Source: UBA5239 sp031548025
GTDB taxonomy: Bacteria > Verrucomicrobiota > Lentisphaeria > Victivallales > Victivallaceae
DNA length: 64,000 bases
Direction of reading: 5' to 3'
Assembly (NCBI GenBank): GCA_031548025.1
Contig: JAVBRM010000044.1
Coordinates: forward strand, 5,063-69,062
Part shown: piece after piece, positions 17,641 through 26,625 of the stretch
How the letters are laid out: every line of letters begins with the position of its first letter
Numbering within the stretch: position 1 is the stretch's first letter
Notes under the pieces: generated by a model
Database searches by the model: none
The model's input: only the letters and a program-made list of their open reading frames with translations
Told to the model about the DNA's origin: nothing
Position numbers and translations under genes: made by a program

Positions 17641-18641
17641 TATTTAAACACGGCGTCCTGAATTAATTTGACGACATTTTCGGGAACCGGCACGTAGTTC
17701 AACTTTTTGGCCGCGGTCATACCGCTGGTAAAGCACCAGTTGAAATAATTGATCAGCGCGGTTCTGGTTTCCGCCGGACAATCGCGGCGCATCAGAATGT
17801 AAGTCACCCCGGTGATCGGCCAGGAATCGTCGCCGGGCTGGTCGGTCAGGACCATATAAAATCCGGGAGCGTTGTTCCAGTCGGCGTTGGCGGCCGAAGC
17901 GGAGAAACTGTTGCTGGTCGGAGCGATGAACTTGCCCGCGGCATTTTCCAGCTTCACGGTGGTGAGTTTCGCTTCCACGGCATACGCATACTCGGTATAA
18001 CCGATGCCGCCCTTGACCTTGCTGACGTTGATGCAGACACCGGGGTTCTTCTGAGCACCGATACCGACCGGCCAGTTTACACTGGAACCACAGCCGACCC
18101 GGTCGGCCCATTCCTTCGAAATCTTGGTCAAGTAGTTGGTGAAGATGAAGCTGGTACCGCTGGCGTCGGCACGGCGGATCACCGTGATTTTCAGCGACGG
18201 CAGTTTCACGCCGGGGTTCTGCGCCTTGATTTCCGGAGCATCCCAACTGGTGATATTACCCAGGAAAATGTCGGCCAGGGTCTTGCGGTCAAGCTGGAGG
18301 GCGTCGGATTTCACCCCGGGGATATTGACGATCACTACTACACCGCCGGTCAGCATGGGAAACTGCTGCAGTTGATCCTTGTCCTGCTCTTCCTTGGTCA
18401 GCGGATTGTCGGTCCCGGCGAAATCGATGGTCTTGGAACGGATCTGATTGATACCGGCCCCGGAACCGAGGCTCTGGTAGTTGACCTTGACGTCCTTATT
18501 GCTCTGTCCGTAAGTATAAGTCCAGTGCTGGTAAACCGGAGCCGGGAACGACGCCCCCGCTCCATTCAGGGTGGTCTCGGCCACGGCGACTGCCGCCAGT
18601 CCGGCCAGGACCATAGTCATAATCGTTTTACTTTTCTTCAT
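17640..18641 (-). CDS. pstS: Periplasmic phosphate-binding protein PstS
   Basis: A 333-residue substrate-binding protein with a cleavable signal peptide (about residues 1-21, AAVAVAETT). The phosphate-binding elements are visible: GAGASFPAPVYQ, GSGAGINQI, FAGTDNPL and RADASGTSFIF. It captures phosphate in the periplasm and hands it to PstCA. AAGGAG for its start lies within the last codons of the secretin-like gene before it, a 14-base overlap, so the two are translated from the same message. Confidence 0.95.
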   Translation of the reverse strand: MKKSKTIMTMVLAGLAAVAVAETTLNGAGASFPAPVYQHWTYTYGQSNKDVKVNYQSLGSGAGINQIRSKTIDFAGTDNPLTKEEQDKDQLQQFPMLTGGVVVIVNIPGVKSDALQLDRKTLADIFLGNITSWDAPEIKAQNPGVKLPSLKITVIRRADASGTSFIFTNYLTKISKEWADRVGCGSSVNWPVGIGAQKNPGVCINVSKVKGGIGYTEYAYAVEAKLTTVKLENAAGKFIAPTSNSFSASAANADWNNAPGFYMVLTDQPGDDSWPITGVTYILMRRDCPAETRTALINYFNWCFTSGMTAAKKLNYVPVPENVVKLIQDAVFK

Positions 18642-20280
18642 GGTTGATTTCTCCTTTTTCGTTATTAGGGGATTTGGTATCTAAAATTGATTTGCTTCTT
18701 TCATCATCCAGCAGATATTGCCGGAACCCGTATTTATTGTACTTGGCGTCGCGGCTGGTGATCTTGCCGATTTCCTCGATTTCCTTCATATCGGCTTCGT
18801 TGATCGGAGCGTCCGGACCGGTGAATTCGCACTCGGCGACCACCACTACCCGGGACTTCTTGGTCGATTCGCGTTCGGTGGAGAACAGGAATCCGATCAG
18901 CGGCAGATCTTTGAGAATCGGTACCCCGCTGACGTCGTTGACGACCTGGGTCTTTTCGATCCCGCCCAGATACAAACGGTTCAGCCCGGTACCCAGCATC
19001 ACTTTCTGGCTGGTTTCGTATTTGCTGCTGCGGATAGCTCCGGCGGAGGTATAACCGAGCATGGAAATAGTCGACACCTTAAGTTCCAGTACGGCCGCTT
19101 TGGCGGTAATCGAAGGGGTGATTTCCAGTTCAAATTTGAATGCGTTGTTATCCGGCTTGATGTCAACCGAATTGCCGTGTTCCCCCTCGCCTGGTTTGCT
19201 GGCGATCTGTTCCAGGTGAGCGTACATGGTGCCGGTGGTGCGCTTGATTTTGCCGGTATTTCCGTTGCGGACTGCCAGTTCGCCGCTGTTGATGATCTTG
19301 GCTTTGCTTTTTGAGACCAGAAAGTCGAGAAACTTGGTATTCCAACGGGGTTCGAAGTTGAAATAATTGTAGTTGACCGTACCGTCCGGGCGGATCGGGG
19401 CGACGATATCCCGGATGTTGTAGTTGCGGCTGAAATCCGCTCCGGTACTGAAAAGCTTGTAGCCTTCGTTGTTTTTCCACGACTGGAAGTCCAACCCCAG
19501 CATACCGTCGTTTTCGGCGTCCAATTCATAAACCGTGCACTTGATCTTGATTTCCGGATGGACCACGTCGTAAACCTTCAGCATCGCCTCGATGTTCTGC
19601 CGGGAATAAAGCGCGGTATTGAAAAATAGACAGTTGAGATCTTCGTCCAACTCAATTTTATCCTTGCCGCCGATCAATTCCACGGTGTCGTTGGAAACAT
19701 TGGCGCCGACCAGCTTGATCATCGGCAGCAATTCCGAGGCCGGGCGGTTGGAGGGGAAGTAGATATACTTGGGCTGACCCGACGAATTCATGATTTTCGG
19801 CTGATCGAGTTTGTCGATCAGCGTGTCGATTCCCACGCCGTTGGTGTGGTCGCGAAAGCGGTAATCTTCCGCCGATACGATCAGGATGCCGGTGCCGTCG
19901 CTGAACTTGATGCACTCCACTCCTGTCTGTACAAACATCTTTTCTTTCGCCGCGTTGGTCTTGCTGTAAACGTTGTAATAATTGGGATTTTCCCGTCCTT
20001 CTGCATTATTGTAATCCACCCGGTGGGCCTGGACGATTTCACGCAGATAGGGACGGATTGAATACGGGTCGGCGTGCTTCAGGACATAAGTTTTGGTGAT
20101 GATTTTCGGGTCGTTGTTATCGCGGATGAAGTGCACGGTACCAGTGTCTTCCTTGATGTTCAACCGCAGTTGGGTCTGGACGTTGGACGGGAAGTAAGTC
20201 GGGTTATGATTTCCGGTCGGCAACTGGTTGGCGCAAGCGGCCAGCGGCAGCAACGGCAGGATATATTTCAGTCTTTTCAT
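18628..20280 (-). CDS. Secretin-like outer-membrane lipoprotein (GspD/PilQ-related), B
   Basis: A 550-residue protein related to secretins, the outer-membrane pores of type II secretion and type IV pili. A lipobox LPLAAC puts the lipidated Cys at about residue 16. N-terminal domains of the N0/N1 type follow (YVLKHADPYSIRPYLREIV, then TGILIVSAEDYRF and YFPSNRPASELLPMIK). The C-terminal gate segment GVPILKDLPLIGFLFSTERE is the secretin signature, with a final beta strand SRVVVVAECEF. It overlaps the preceding secretin-like gene by one base and pstS by 14, so it belongs to the phosphate operon. Whether it forms a pore alone or with its partner is not visible. Confidence 0.8.
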   Translation of the reverse strand: MKRLKYILPLLPLAACANQLPTGNHNPTYFPSNVQTQLRLNIKEDTGTVHFIRDNNDPKIITKTYVLKHADPYSIRPYLREIVQAHRVDYNNAEGRENPNYYNVYSKTNAAKEKMFVQTGVECIKFSDGTGILIVSAEDYRFRDHTNGVGIDTLIDKLDQPKIMNSSGQPKYIYFPSNRPASELLPMIKLVGANVSNDTVELIGGKDKIELDEDLNCLFFNTALYSRQNIEAMLKVYDVVHPEIKIKCTVYELDAENDGMLGLDFQSWKNNEGYKLFSTGADFSRNYNIRDIVAPIRPDGTVNYNYFNFEPRWNTKFLDFLVSKSKAKIINSGELAVRNGNTGKIKRTTGTMYAHLEQIASKPGEGEHGNSVDIKPDNNAFKFELEITPSITAKAAVLELKVSTISMLGYTSAGAIRSSKYETSQKVMLGTGLNRLYLGGIEKTQVVNDVSGVPILKDLPLIGFLFSTERESTKKSRVVVVAECEFTGPDAPINEADMKEIEEIGKITSRDAKYNKYGFRQYLLDDERSKSILDTKSPNNEKGEINHEEK

Positions 20281-21674
20281 CAGTTAATCTCTTTATTGGT
20301 GTTTTGGAATAATTCGGGTACTGATACCAGCTTGCCCGAGATTTCGTTGATATCCTGGTCGGGATGGGTCATTTCCGCCTGTACCGCCAGGTAATAATAT
20401 ATTTTTTCCTTGCTCTTGGTCGTGGTCCCGAAAATATATTTCAAGATCGGCAATTCGCAGAGGAAGGGAACTCCAATGGTCTGCTCGACTTCCTGTTCTT
20501 TTTCCCATTTGGCCAAGAGCTTTTCGCGACTGGTCCGGATGTTCAACGAACTTTCGGCCGACGATTCTTCGTAGAGCTCATCACCGACATTGTTGCGTTC
20601 CACCACATTTTTCATGCTCAGCGAATAACTGAAATTCACCACACCCGACTGCTTCAGGTAGTCCTGTTTCGCATAATCCATCAGGCCATCCTTGTTCTTC
20701 TCGCCGTTCATCGAGATTACCGGCTTGGTTACCTTGAGCACGATTTTGTCGTTGTTGGAGGTCTTGACGGCGCTGGCAAATTTCTTATCCTTGGTCAGGT
20801 TCTGGAAATCGGGAGTGTATTCCAAGGTCACCGTATTGTTATTAAGCAGCGTCACTCCGTTGCTGGAAGCCATCCGTGCCTTGCCGTTCTGCTGGAGAAT
20901 CCGGACGAACGAAAAGTCGAAACTCGGGGCAAACATGAAAAATCCGTAAGGCCCGAACGCCGATTCCAGCGCGGTCCCTTCCATGAACTTCATACCGACG
21001 TCCAGCAGGTTCAAGCCGGGGCCGTTCTTCCAGGCCAGATAGTCAATTCCAAGGTCGAGCAGGTCGCTTTCGCGGACTTCATAAACTTTCAGGGCCAACG
21101 TCACCTGCGGCAGCGGGCGATCCAGCCAGGCGAGATATTTTTTCAGGTCTTTGTCTTTGTTGATCGAGTCTTTCCAGTAAATCAGATTGGCGGCACTGTC
21201 AAAAGCCACCGAGGCGTCCTGATTGGCGCCTTCGTCGGCGTTGGAGGGAATCCCGGCCTGGACCATGATTTCCATCATCCTGGCGCTGGCACGATATCTC
21301 GGGGTATAGACGCTCCGGACAATGCCGGTACCTTCCACCGGGGATTCACGGTCAAGTTTGGAGACCATATCGTCGACATACGGCATCATCTCGACGGGGC
21401 AACTGACACTGACAAACTGCTTGTTAGCGGCGGAATAGTTAATGCGGTCCACCGTGCTGTTGATGGCGTAGCGTTTGACCGCGCCGAGGATGAACGGGAC
21501 CAGGTCGTTGGCTTTGCGGTTTTTCAGTTCGTAGATTTTCGACACCATATAATTTTGGGCGTCGTCCTGAACCAGGCGAATTTTCTGGACTCCCGGCTCA
21601 TCGGCCATGACCCCTGCGGTCATAGCGACTGAAGCCGCACCAAGCAGTATTGCTTTAAATTGTCTCATGATCAT
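20280..21674 (-). CDS. Secretin-like outer-membrane protein, A
   Basis: A 464-residue exported protein with a signal peptide (cut near VMADEP, about residue 25). It begins with an N0/N1-type domain (KIYELKNRKANDLVPFILGAV) and ends with a shortened secretin gate motif GVPFLCELPILKYIFGTTTKSKEK, then YYYLAVQAEM. The middle (LALKVYEVRESDLLDLGIDY) matches the secretin strand that precedes the pore barrel. Length is below that of typical GspD (about 650). It is the first gene of the operon and lies right behind a Pho-box-like promoter, so its expression should rise on phosphate starvation. A second ATG two codons in could also be used. Confidence 0.8.
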   Translation of the reverse strand: MIMRQFKAILLGAASVAMTAGVMADEPGVQKIRLVQDDAQNYMVSKIYELKNRKANDLVPFILGAVKRYAINSTVDRINYSAANKQFVSVSCPVEMMPYVDDMVSKLDRESPVEGTGIVRSVYTPRYRASARMMEIMVQAGIPSNADEGANQDASVAFDSAANLIYWKDSINKDKDLKKYLAWLDRPLPQVTLALKVYEVRESDLLDLGIDYLAWKNGPGLNLLDVGMKFMEGTALESAFGPYGFFMFAPSFDFSFVRILQQNGKARMASSNGVTLLNNNTVTLEYTPDFQNLTKDKKFASAVKTSNNDKIVLKVTKPVISMNGEKNKDGLMDYAKQDYLKQSGVVNFSYSLSMKNVVERNNVGDELYEESSAESSLNIRTSREKLLAKWEKEQEVEQTIGVPFLCELPILKYIFGTTTKSKEKIYYYLAVQAEMTHPDQDINEISGKLVSVPELFQNTNKEIN

Positions 21675-21717
21675 TTTGTCTTTAAACCTTTCCTAAGTTA
21701 TCGTGGTTTATACTACT

Positions 21718-21750
21718 AAGATACTCCACGAATGTTTAGAAAATGTTAAG
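21718..21750 (-). promoter_or_regulatory. Pho-box-like promoter of the secretin-pst-pho operon
   Basis: On the minus strand CTTAACA and CTAAACA stand 11 bases apart (TGTTAAG at 21,744-21,750 and TGTTTAG at 21,733-21,739 on the plus strand). This is the direct-repeat geometry of PhoB/PhoP boxes. A TATCTT -10 lies 9 bases downstream of the repeats, with a second possible -10, TATAAA, at 21,707-21,712. No good -35 is present, as in activated Pho promoters. Confidence 0.65.
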
Positions 21751-21792
21751 ACAAGGTCAATCTTTGGTAAATATTATCCTACTTAAAGAAGC

Positions 21793-21820
21793 GGACCCGT
21801 CAGAATGGTCTGACGGGTCC
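21793..21820 (-). terminator. Strong hairpin ending the sugar operon
   Basis: A perfect 12-base stem (GGACCCGTCAGA / TCTGACGGGTCC) with an ATGG loop lies 26 bases after the aldolase stop. On the minus strand it is followed by GCTTCTTTAAG, a modest T-rich tail. It separates the aldolase gene from the Pho promoter. Confidence 0.8.
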
Positions 21821-21846
21821 GAGGAGAGTTTGAACTGAGTATAATT

Positions 21847-22671
21847 CTACTCTTTGAAGAAGCGGATCAGCCTTGCCACGTGCGCGGCACAGGCGTCGGT
21901 GATCGGGTCCATGAATTTGTCGATCGGTACGAATTTGCCGTCGAGCTCGTTGAGCTGCTGACGGGCGGTTTTCAGGAAGGTATCCTGAAATTCGGTCGCC
22001 ACGTTGATTTTGGCGATGCCGCAACGGATCACTTTGCGGACTTCTTCCAGCGGCGTGCCGGAACCGCCATGCAATACCAGCGGGAGTTCGGGAAGCCGGT
22101 CGGCAATCGCCCGGCAGCGTTCCACGTCGATTTTCGGTTCGCTCTTGTAATATCCGTGCGCGGTGCCGACGGATACCGCCAGCGCGTCGACGCCGGTGGC
22201 ACAGGCGAATTCGTAGGCTTCGTCCGGCTCGGTCAGCGCGGTTTCGTCGCCCATGGCCACATGGCCGATTTCGCCCTCGACCGAAGCGCCGAACGACTTG
22301 GCGTAGTCGGCGCAGAATTTCGTCAACTTGACGTTTTCATCGTAGGACAACCGCGAACCGTCGAACATCACCGAGGTATAGCCCCAAGCCAAAGCATTCT
22401 TGACCTGCTCCACCGTTTCGCCGTGGTCGAGTTGCAGCGCCACCGGCTGGTTGCAGCGATGGGCCATCCGGATCAGCGCCCCGGCGTAATCATAAGCCTT
22501 GTCCGAGTTGAACATCCGCATATAAAGCTGAATGATCACCGGGGATTTTTCCTGTTCCGCCGCCTTGATGATCGCGGCGGCGGTTTCGTAATTCGCCATG
22601 TTGAACGCGCCGATGGCGCGCTTTTCCTTGCGCGCCGCCGGCAATATTTCCTTTGCAGTTACCAGTGCCAT
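21847..22671 (-). CDS. Class II ketose-bisphosphate aldolase (FBA/IolJ type)
   Basis: A 274-residue zinc-dependent aldolase of the fructose-bisphosphate/tagatose-bisphosphate/IolJ family. Conserved: QLDHGETVE (catalytic Asp and first zinc His), GEIGHV, GTAHGYYK and LHGGSGTP, plus KINVATEFQ. The family splits ketose phosphates to DHAP and an aldehyde. In inositol catabolism the IolJ member acts on a 2-deoxy-5-keto-gluconate phosphate; in this operon an IolB and a PfkB kinase are also encoded, which favours that or a related substrate over glycolysis. It is last of the seven-gene operon, one base after the Fe-S gene. Confidence 0.88.
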   Translation of the reverse strand: MALVTAKEILPAARKEKRAIGAFNMANYETAAAIIKAAEQEKSPVIIQLYMRMFNSDKAYDYAGALIRMAHRCNQPVALQLDHGETVEQVKNALAWGYTSVMFDGSRLSYDENVKLTKFCADYAKSFGASVEGEIGHVAMGDETALTEPDEAYEFACATGVDALAVSVGTAHGYYKSEPKIDVERCRAIADRLPELPLVLHGGSGTPLEEVRKVIRCGIAKINVATEFQDTFLKTARQQLNELDGKFVPIDKFMDPITDACAAHVARLIRFFKE

Positions 22672-22672
22672 A

Positions 22673-23701
22673 TTACAGGCTCCTCTCCGCCAGTTCTTCC
22701 AGCGTGATTACGTTCAGTTTGGCGTATTTGCCCAGGACATAACGGGTATAGGGCGAAGCCGTTACCAACAGGTCCTTCTTCGGATTGTCGGCACGCGACG
22801 CCACCCGTTCGGCCAGTTTTTTCACCAGGCATTCATTGAGCAGCGGCAGTACAATCGCGCCTTCTCCGGCACTGTACGATTCCTCGTTGTTGGTGCCGAA
22901 CGGCTTGACTTCCACACCGAGTTCCTTGAGCAGGGCGTGCGGATACGGATAGTCGCCGACATAATTTCTCAGGAAATCGCTTTCCAGATAATATACGGCG
23001 GTCTTGGCCGGTTTGAATTTCTTTTTCAGGCTCATGATGAATTCAGAAGTATGCATCACTTTGACGTTCAGTTTGATGCCGTACTCCTTGTAATCATTGA
23101 CCAGCGCATCGTAAGCGGCGGGGTTGGCAACCACCAGGGTCTTGGCTTCCAGACCGTTGACGAAAGCGGCGAATTTTTCCGCCACGGCTTTCGAGCGTCC
23201 CACGAAACCCAACGTCCGCAACACCTTGCCGATGCAACCGCCGCTGATGGTCCGGTATTTCTTCCCGGCCAGTTTGGCGAACGCCTTACTGATTTCCGGG
23301 GTTTCCTTGGTATAGCGGTCTTCGAAAAACAGCACGTCACCGGTTCCTTTCACCGTCCATTTGGCGGTTTTCTCGAATTCATCCGCGATATTTTTGACAT
23401 TTTCCGGAACCAGCCCGGCTTCGACAATATCCTGGCGGGCGGCCAGAATCAGGCCGTTTTCTTCGTAGTGGCTGACACAGTGATAGGTGCACGCCTTGCT
23501 CAAATCCGCGTCATAGATCGTCCTGATGAAGTCGCAGTTGGCCAACTCTTCGGGTTTGTTGGAAATCGTGTACATGCTGGCGGCGCGCACCCGGGGGGTG
23601 TCCGCTTCCCGGAAAGTTACGTTTGCCACGCCCGACAGATGGCGGCACATGAAGCAAAAACGGCAGTTTTTAATGGCATCTTCGTATTTGAATATATTCA
23701 T
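22673..23701 (-). CDS. (Fe-S)-binding oxidoreductase subunit, GlcF/LutA-like
   Basis: A 342-residue cytoplasmic protein likely carrying one iron-sulfur cluster and passing electrons from the neighbouring flavoprotein. CRFCFMC (C13, C16, C19) and CTYHC (about 71-75) supply ligands. Residues 140-342 resemble a CCG/heterodisulfide-reductase type domain, but the typical CCG pairs are replaced (GGCIGKV). It is therefore a divergent member. It follows the FAD oxidase gene after three bases; the pair resembles glycolate or D-lactate dehydrogenase modules GlcD-GlcF. Confidence 0.68.
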   Translation of the reverse strand: MNIFKYEDAIKNCRFCFMCRHLSGVANVTFREADTPRVRAASMYTISNKPEELANCDFIRTIYDADLSKACTYHCVSHYEENGLILAARQDIVEAGLVPENVKNIADEFEKTAKWTVKGTGDVLFFEDRYTKETPEISKAFAKLAGKKYRTISGGCIGKVLRTLGFVGRSKAVAEKFAAFVNGLEAKTLVVANPAAYDALVNDYKEYGIKLNVKVMHTSEFIMSLKKKFKPAKTAVYYLESDFLRNYVGDYPYPHALLKELGVEVKPFGTNNEESYSAGEGAIVLPLLNECLVKKLAERVASRADNPKKDLLVTASPYTRYVLGKYAKLNVITLEELAERSL

Positions 23702-23704
23702 GAT

Positions 23705-25147
23705 TTAGACTCCTTTGAAACCCATCTTGCCGGGGTTCATGATATTGTTCGGGTCAAGCTGTTTCTTGATTCCTTCGAGCACCGGCATCGCGGGGCCGTA
23801 CAGTTCTTTCATCAGCCGTCCGAGCTTCAAGCCCACGCCGTGATGTTCGTTGATCACACCGCCGTTGGCCATGGCCGCGCGAATCGCCATATCCCAGACC
23901 TTATTATAGAGCTGAGTAGCTTCACGCGGATCGGCCGGGGCCTCCGGGAAAATGAAACGCGCATACAGCATACAACCCCATTCGTACCAGTGCGAGAAAT
24001 GACCGATGAAACGAGCTTCCGGGAAATTCTCGTTGACCACCTTCTTCATCGCCCAGTAAACTTTTTCGATATCGGTGAAAGTCGCCACCGTGTCCAGCGT
24101 GCCAAACGCCTGCGGCAGATGGAACATGTACGGCGGATAGAAGAACTTGTATTTATTTTCCCACCAGAGCTCGCCGCCCTTGCTGCCGAGGTCCTTGCCT
24201 TTCAGCTTCTTCATGATCTTCATGCCTTCGGCCATTTCGAAATCGACGATCTTCTCGTAGCCGTCGAACCCGAAAACCAGGTAAGCGCCCTCGGCATCCA
24301 GCCCGAGAACACGCTTGACGTGATGCTTGGTTTCTTCTTCGTCATACAAGCGGATGGCACAGGGACGCAGACGGCTGCGCATCAGTTCGGCACCGGCGGT
24401 CATGGCGGAGTGCATGTCTTTGAAGAGGTAAGCACGGAATTTGCGGGCTTCCGGTACCGGATGGATTTTCATCGTGACTTCGGTCATGACACCGAGTGTG
24501 CCTTCGCTGCCGAGGAAGAGCATCGTCAAATCCGGGCCGGACGCGTGGCGCGGCACCGGCAACGTGCGGATGATTTCACCGGTCGGAGTGACGACTTCCA
24601 GCGACATTACCATATCTTCGATTTTGCCGTATTTGGTCGAAAGCACGCCGGTCCCGCGGTGAGCCAGAAAGCCCCCGATGGTGGCGCAGGCGATCGACGC
24701 GGGCAGATGCATGGTGGAGTAACCGGCTTTGTTGACTTCCCATTCCAGGTGCCGGGCGTTCATACCGCACTGACAGCTTACAGTCAGGGATTCCGTGTCG
24801 ATTTTGATCAGATTGCACATCCGTTTCATGTCGAGGACGATACCGCCGTAGATCGGCAGCGCGCCGCCCTGCGAACCCGAACCGCCGCCCCACGGCACTA
24901 CCGGGATATGATAGTGGTTGGCGATCTTCATGACTTTGGCAACCTGTTCGGTGGTGCCCGGATAAATGATGAAATCCGCCTTTGGCGTGGTCATGCCGCG
25001 GTCGTGCCACATTTCCGGAATCCAGTAATAATCGATCGAGTGCCCGAGCTTATCCACCTCGCGGATGCTGACGTACTCGTCGCCGACGACGTCGATCAGC
25101 TCCTGGCGGATCATTTCGTAGAGAAAGTTCTCCCGTGATACCAACAT
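23705..25147 (-). CDS. FAD-binding oxidase, GlcD/D-lactate dehydrogenase family
   Basis: A 480-residue flavoprotein of the VAO/PCMH type (FAD_binding_4 plus FAD-oxidase C domain). The FAD pyrophosphate loop is PWGGGSGSQGGALP, followed by IACATIGGFLAHRGTGV and GSEGTLGVMTEVTMK. The C-terminal catalytic part has NEHHGVGLKLGRLMKELYG. Members oxidise 2-hydroxy acids such as glycolate or D-lactate. In this operon it could oxidise a lactate- or hydroxyacid-type product of the aldolase, or a sugar acid; that is inference. AGGAGGT, a full ribosome site, precedes it. Confidence 0.85.
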   Translation of the reverse strand: MLVSRENFLYEMIRQELIDVVGDEYVSIREVDKLGHSIDYYWIPEMWHDRGMTTPKADFIIYPGTTEQVAKVMKIANHYHIPVVPWGGGSGSQGGALPIYGGIVLDMKRMCNLIKIDTESLTVSCQCGMNARHLEWEVNKAGYSTMHLPASIACATIGGFLAHRGTGVLSTKYGKIEDMVMSLEVVTPTGEIIRTLPVPRHASGPDLTMLFLGSEGTLGVMTEVTMKIHPVPEARKFRAYLFKDMHSAMTAGAELMRSRLRPCAIRLYDEEETKHHVKRVLGLDAEGAYLVFGFDGYEKIVDFEMAEGMKIMKKLKGKDLGSKGGELWWENKYKFFYPPYMFHLPQAFGTLDTVATFTDIEKVYWAMKKVVNENFPEARFIGHFSHWYEWGCMLYARFIFPEAPADPREATQLYNKVWDMAIRAAMANGGVINEHHGVGLKLGRLMKELYGPAMPVLEGIKKQLDPNNIMNPGKMGFKGV

Positions 25148-25165
25148 TGTATTACCTCCTGTTGA

Positions 25166-26623
25166 TCAGCGCTGCCGGTAAACCGGCGCCAGCGCATCAT
25201 GTATTTGCTTATAGGTTTCAAATAAGGCCGCGTACTGCTCCGCCCGGCCGGGGTCCGGAGTCAATTCACGGTCGATATGCAGACATTTGGCAACCGCTTC
25301 GCGGCTGTCCTGAAAAAAACCGATCCCGGTCCCCGCCAGCAGCGCCGCGCCGAACGACGCGTCGCCGGGCGACGGAACCATCACCGGCAGATTGAAAACA
25401 TCGCTGACGATCCCGCTCCATAACGGACTGCGGGCGCCGCCGCCGATCAGGAAAATCCTTTTCACCGGCAGTTGCATTTCCTTGATCAGCCCGTAACAGT
25501 CAAGCAGCGAAAAGGCCACCCCTTCCAGCAAGGCCCGCATGAAATCGCCCTTGCCCGAAGAAATCGACAGCCCGGTGAAACTGCCGCGCAGTTTCGGGTC
25601 CCAATACGGCGAACGTTCCCCCTGCAGATAGGGGTGGAAGATCACGCCGTTGGCGCCGACCGGGGATTTCCCTGCCAACTGGTCCATTTCCTTGTAACCG
25701 GCCTCGCCGAGAACATCGCGGAACCAGCGCTGGCACAGCGCCGCCGCGTTAGTAGCGGAAACGGTATACCACATGCCGGGAATCACGTGCGAATAAGTCA
25801 ACGTCGTGGGATAAGGATGCGCTTCGGCGGTCATTACGTTGACATTGCCGGCGGTCGCCAGCTTGACGATACAGTCGCCAGGCTCCACCGCCCCTGCCCC
25901 ATAATCCTCCACCGCCGAATCCGAGGTACCGCAGATCACCGGAATACCGGCCGGAATGCCGGTCGCCGCCGCCGCTTTCGCGGAGACTTCGCCGACCCGG
26001 TCGGTCGGCTTGACCAAGCGCGGCAGTACCGCGGGGTCAACCCCGGCCAACGCGGCCAATTCATGCGACCAGCACTGGTTCTTCATGTCATAAAACAGCG
26101 TTCCCTGAGCCTCGATATAATCGGTTACCGCTACACCGGTCAGCAGATATCGCACGTAATCTTTGACGAACAGCATATGCCGGGTTTTCGCCAGAACCTG
26201 CGGTTCGTTGTTTTTCAGCCAGAGCATTTGCGGCAGTGTCCAGGTCGGAGTCGGCATCTGATAAGCAGTGGCGAAAATTTTATCGCCGTGATTTTCCTTG
26301 AGCCAGGCGCACTCTTTGATACTGCGCTGATCGGTCCACATAATGGTGCGCCGGAGCGGCTTCATGTTTTCGTCCAGCAGCACCGCATTGTGAGTCGAAC
26401 CGTCGAAAGAGACCGCTTTTACCGCGCTCAGGTCCAGCTTCAGCTTTGCCAGCGCCTTACACATGGCATTGAACCAATCGCCGGGGTCCTGTTCGGACCA
26501 GCCGGGATGCTCGTAATGCGTGGTATACTCCACCGACGCCTCGCCCAGCAGCAAGCCGGTTTCATCGATGGCCGTAACCTTGCAACCGCCGGAGCCGAAA
26601 TCTATGCCCAGTAATATGCTCAT
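25166..26623 (-). CDS. FGGY-family carbohydrate kinase (xylulokinase-like)
   Basis: A 485-residue sugar kinase. N-terminal ATPase half: LLGIDFGSGGCKVT, SFDGSTHNAVLLD, TDQRS. C-terminal half: GTSDSAVEDYGAGAV with the likely catalytic Asp, HPYLQGERSPYWDP and FLIGGGARSPLW. The closest pattern is XylB, but FGGY kinases act on many ketoses and polyols so the substrate is open. It sits 18 bases before the FAD oxidase and two bases after iolB. Together with the FucI-like isomerase it could form an isomerase-kinase step. Confidence 0.85.
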   Translation of the reverse strand: MSILLGIDFGSGGCKVTAIDETGLLLGEASVEYTTHYEHPGWSEQDPGDWFNAMCKALAKLKLDLSAVKAVSFDGSTHNAVLLDENMKPLRRTIMWTDQRSIKECAWLKENHGDKIFATAYQMPTPTWTLPQMLWLKNNEPQVLAKTRHMLFVKDYVRYLLTGVAVTDYIEAQGTLFYDMKNQCWSHELAALAGVDPAVLPRLVKPTDRVGEVSAKAAAATGIPAGIPVICGTSDSAVEDYGAGAVEPGDCIVKLATAGNVNVMTAEAHPYPTTLTYSHVIPGMWYTVSATNAAALCQRWFRDVLGEAGYKEMDQLAGKSPVGANGVIFHPYLQGERSPYWDPKLRGSFTGLSISSGKGDFMRALLEGVAFSLLDCYGLIKEMQLPVKRIFLIGGGARSPLWSGIVSDVFNLPVMVPSPGDASFGAALLAGTGIGFFQDSREAVAKCLHIDRELTPDPGRAEQYAALFETYKQIHDALAPVYRQR

Positions 26624-26625
26624 AT

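Noticed and set aside
18628..21674. Type II secretion operon
   Set aside because: The two genes are secretin-like, but no ATPase, platform protein or prepilin peptidase gene accompanies them; the rest of the operon is phosphate transport and signalling.
22598..25138. 846-codon plus-strand open frame
   Set aside because: It is antisense to three recognised genes (aldolase, Fe-S subunit, FAD oxidase); its translation is His/Phe/Arg-rich and shows no family motif. It arises from the codon bias of the real genes.
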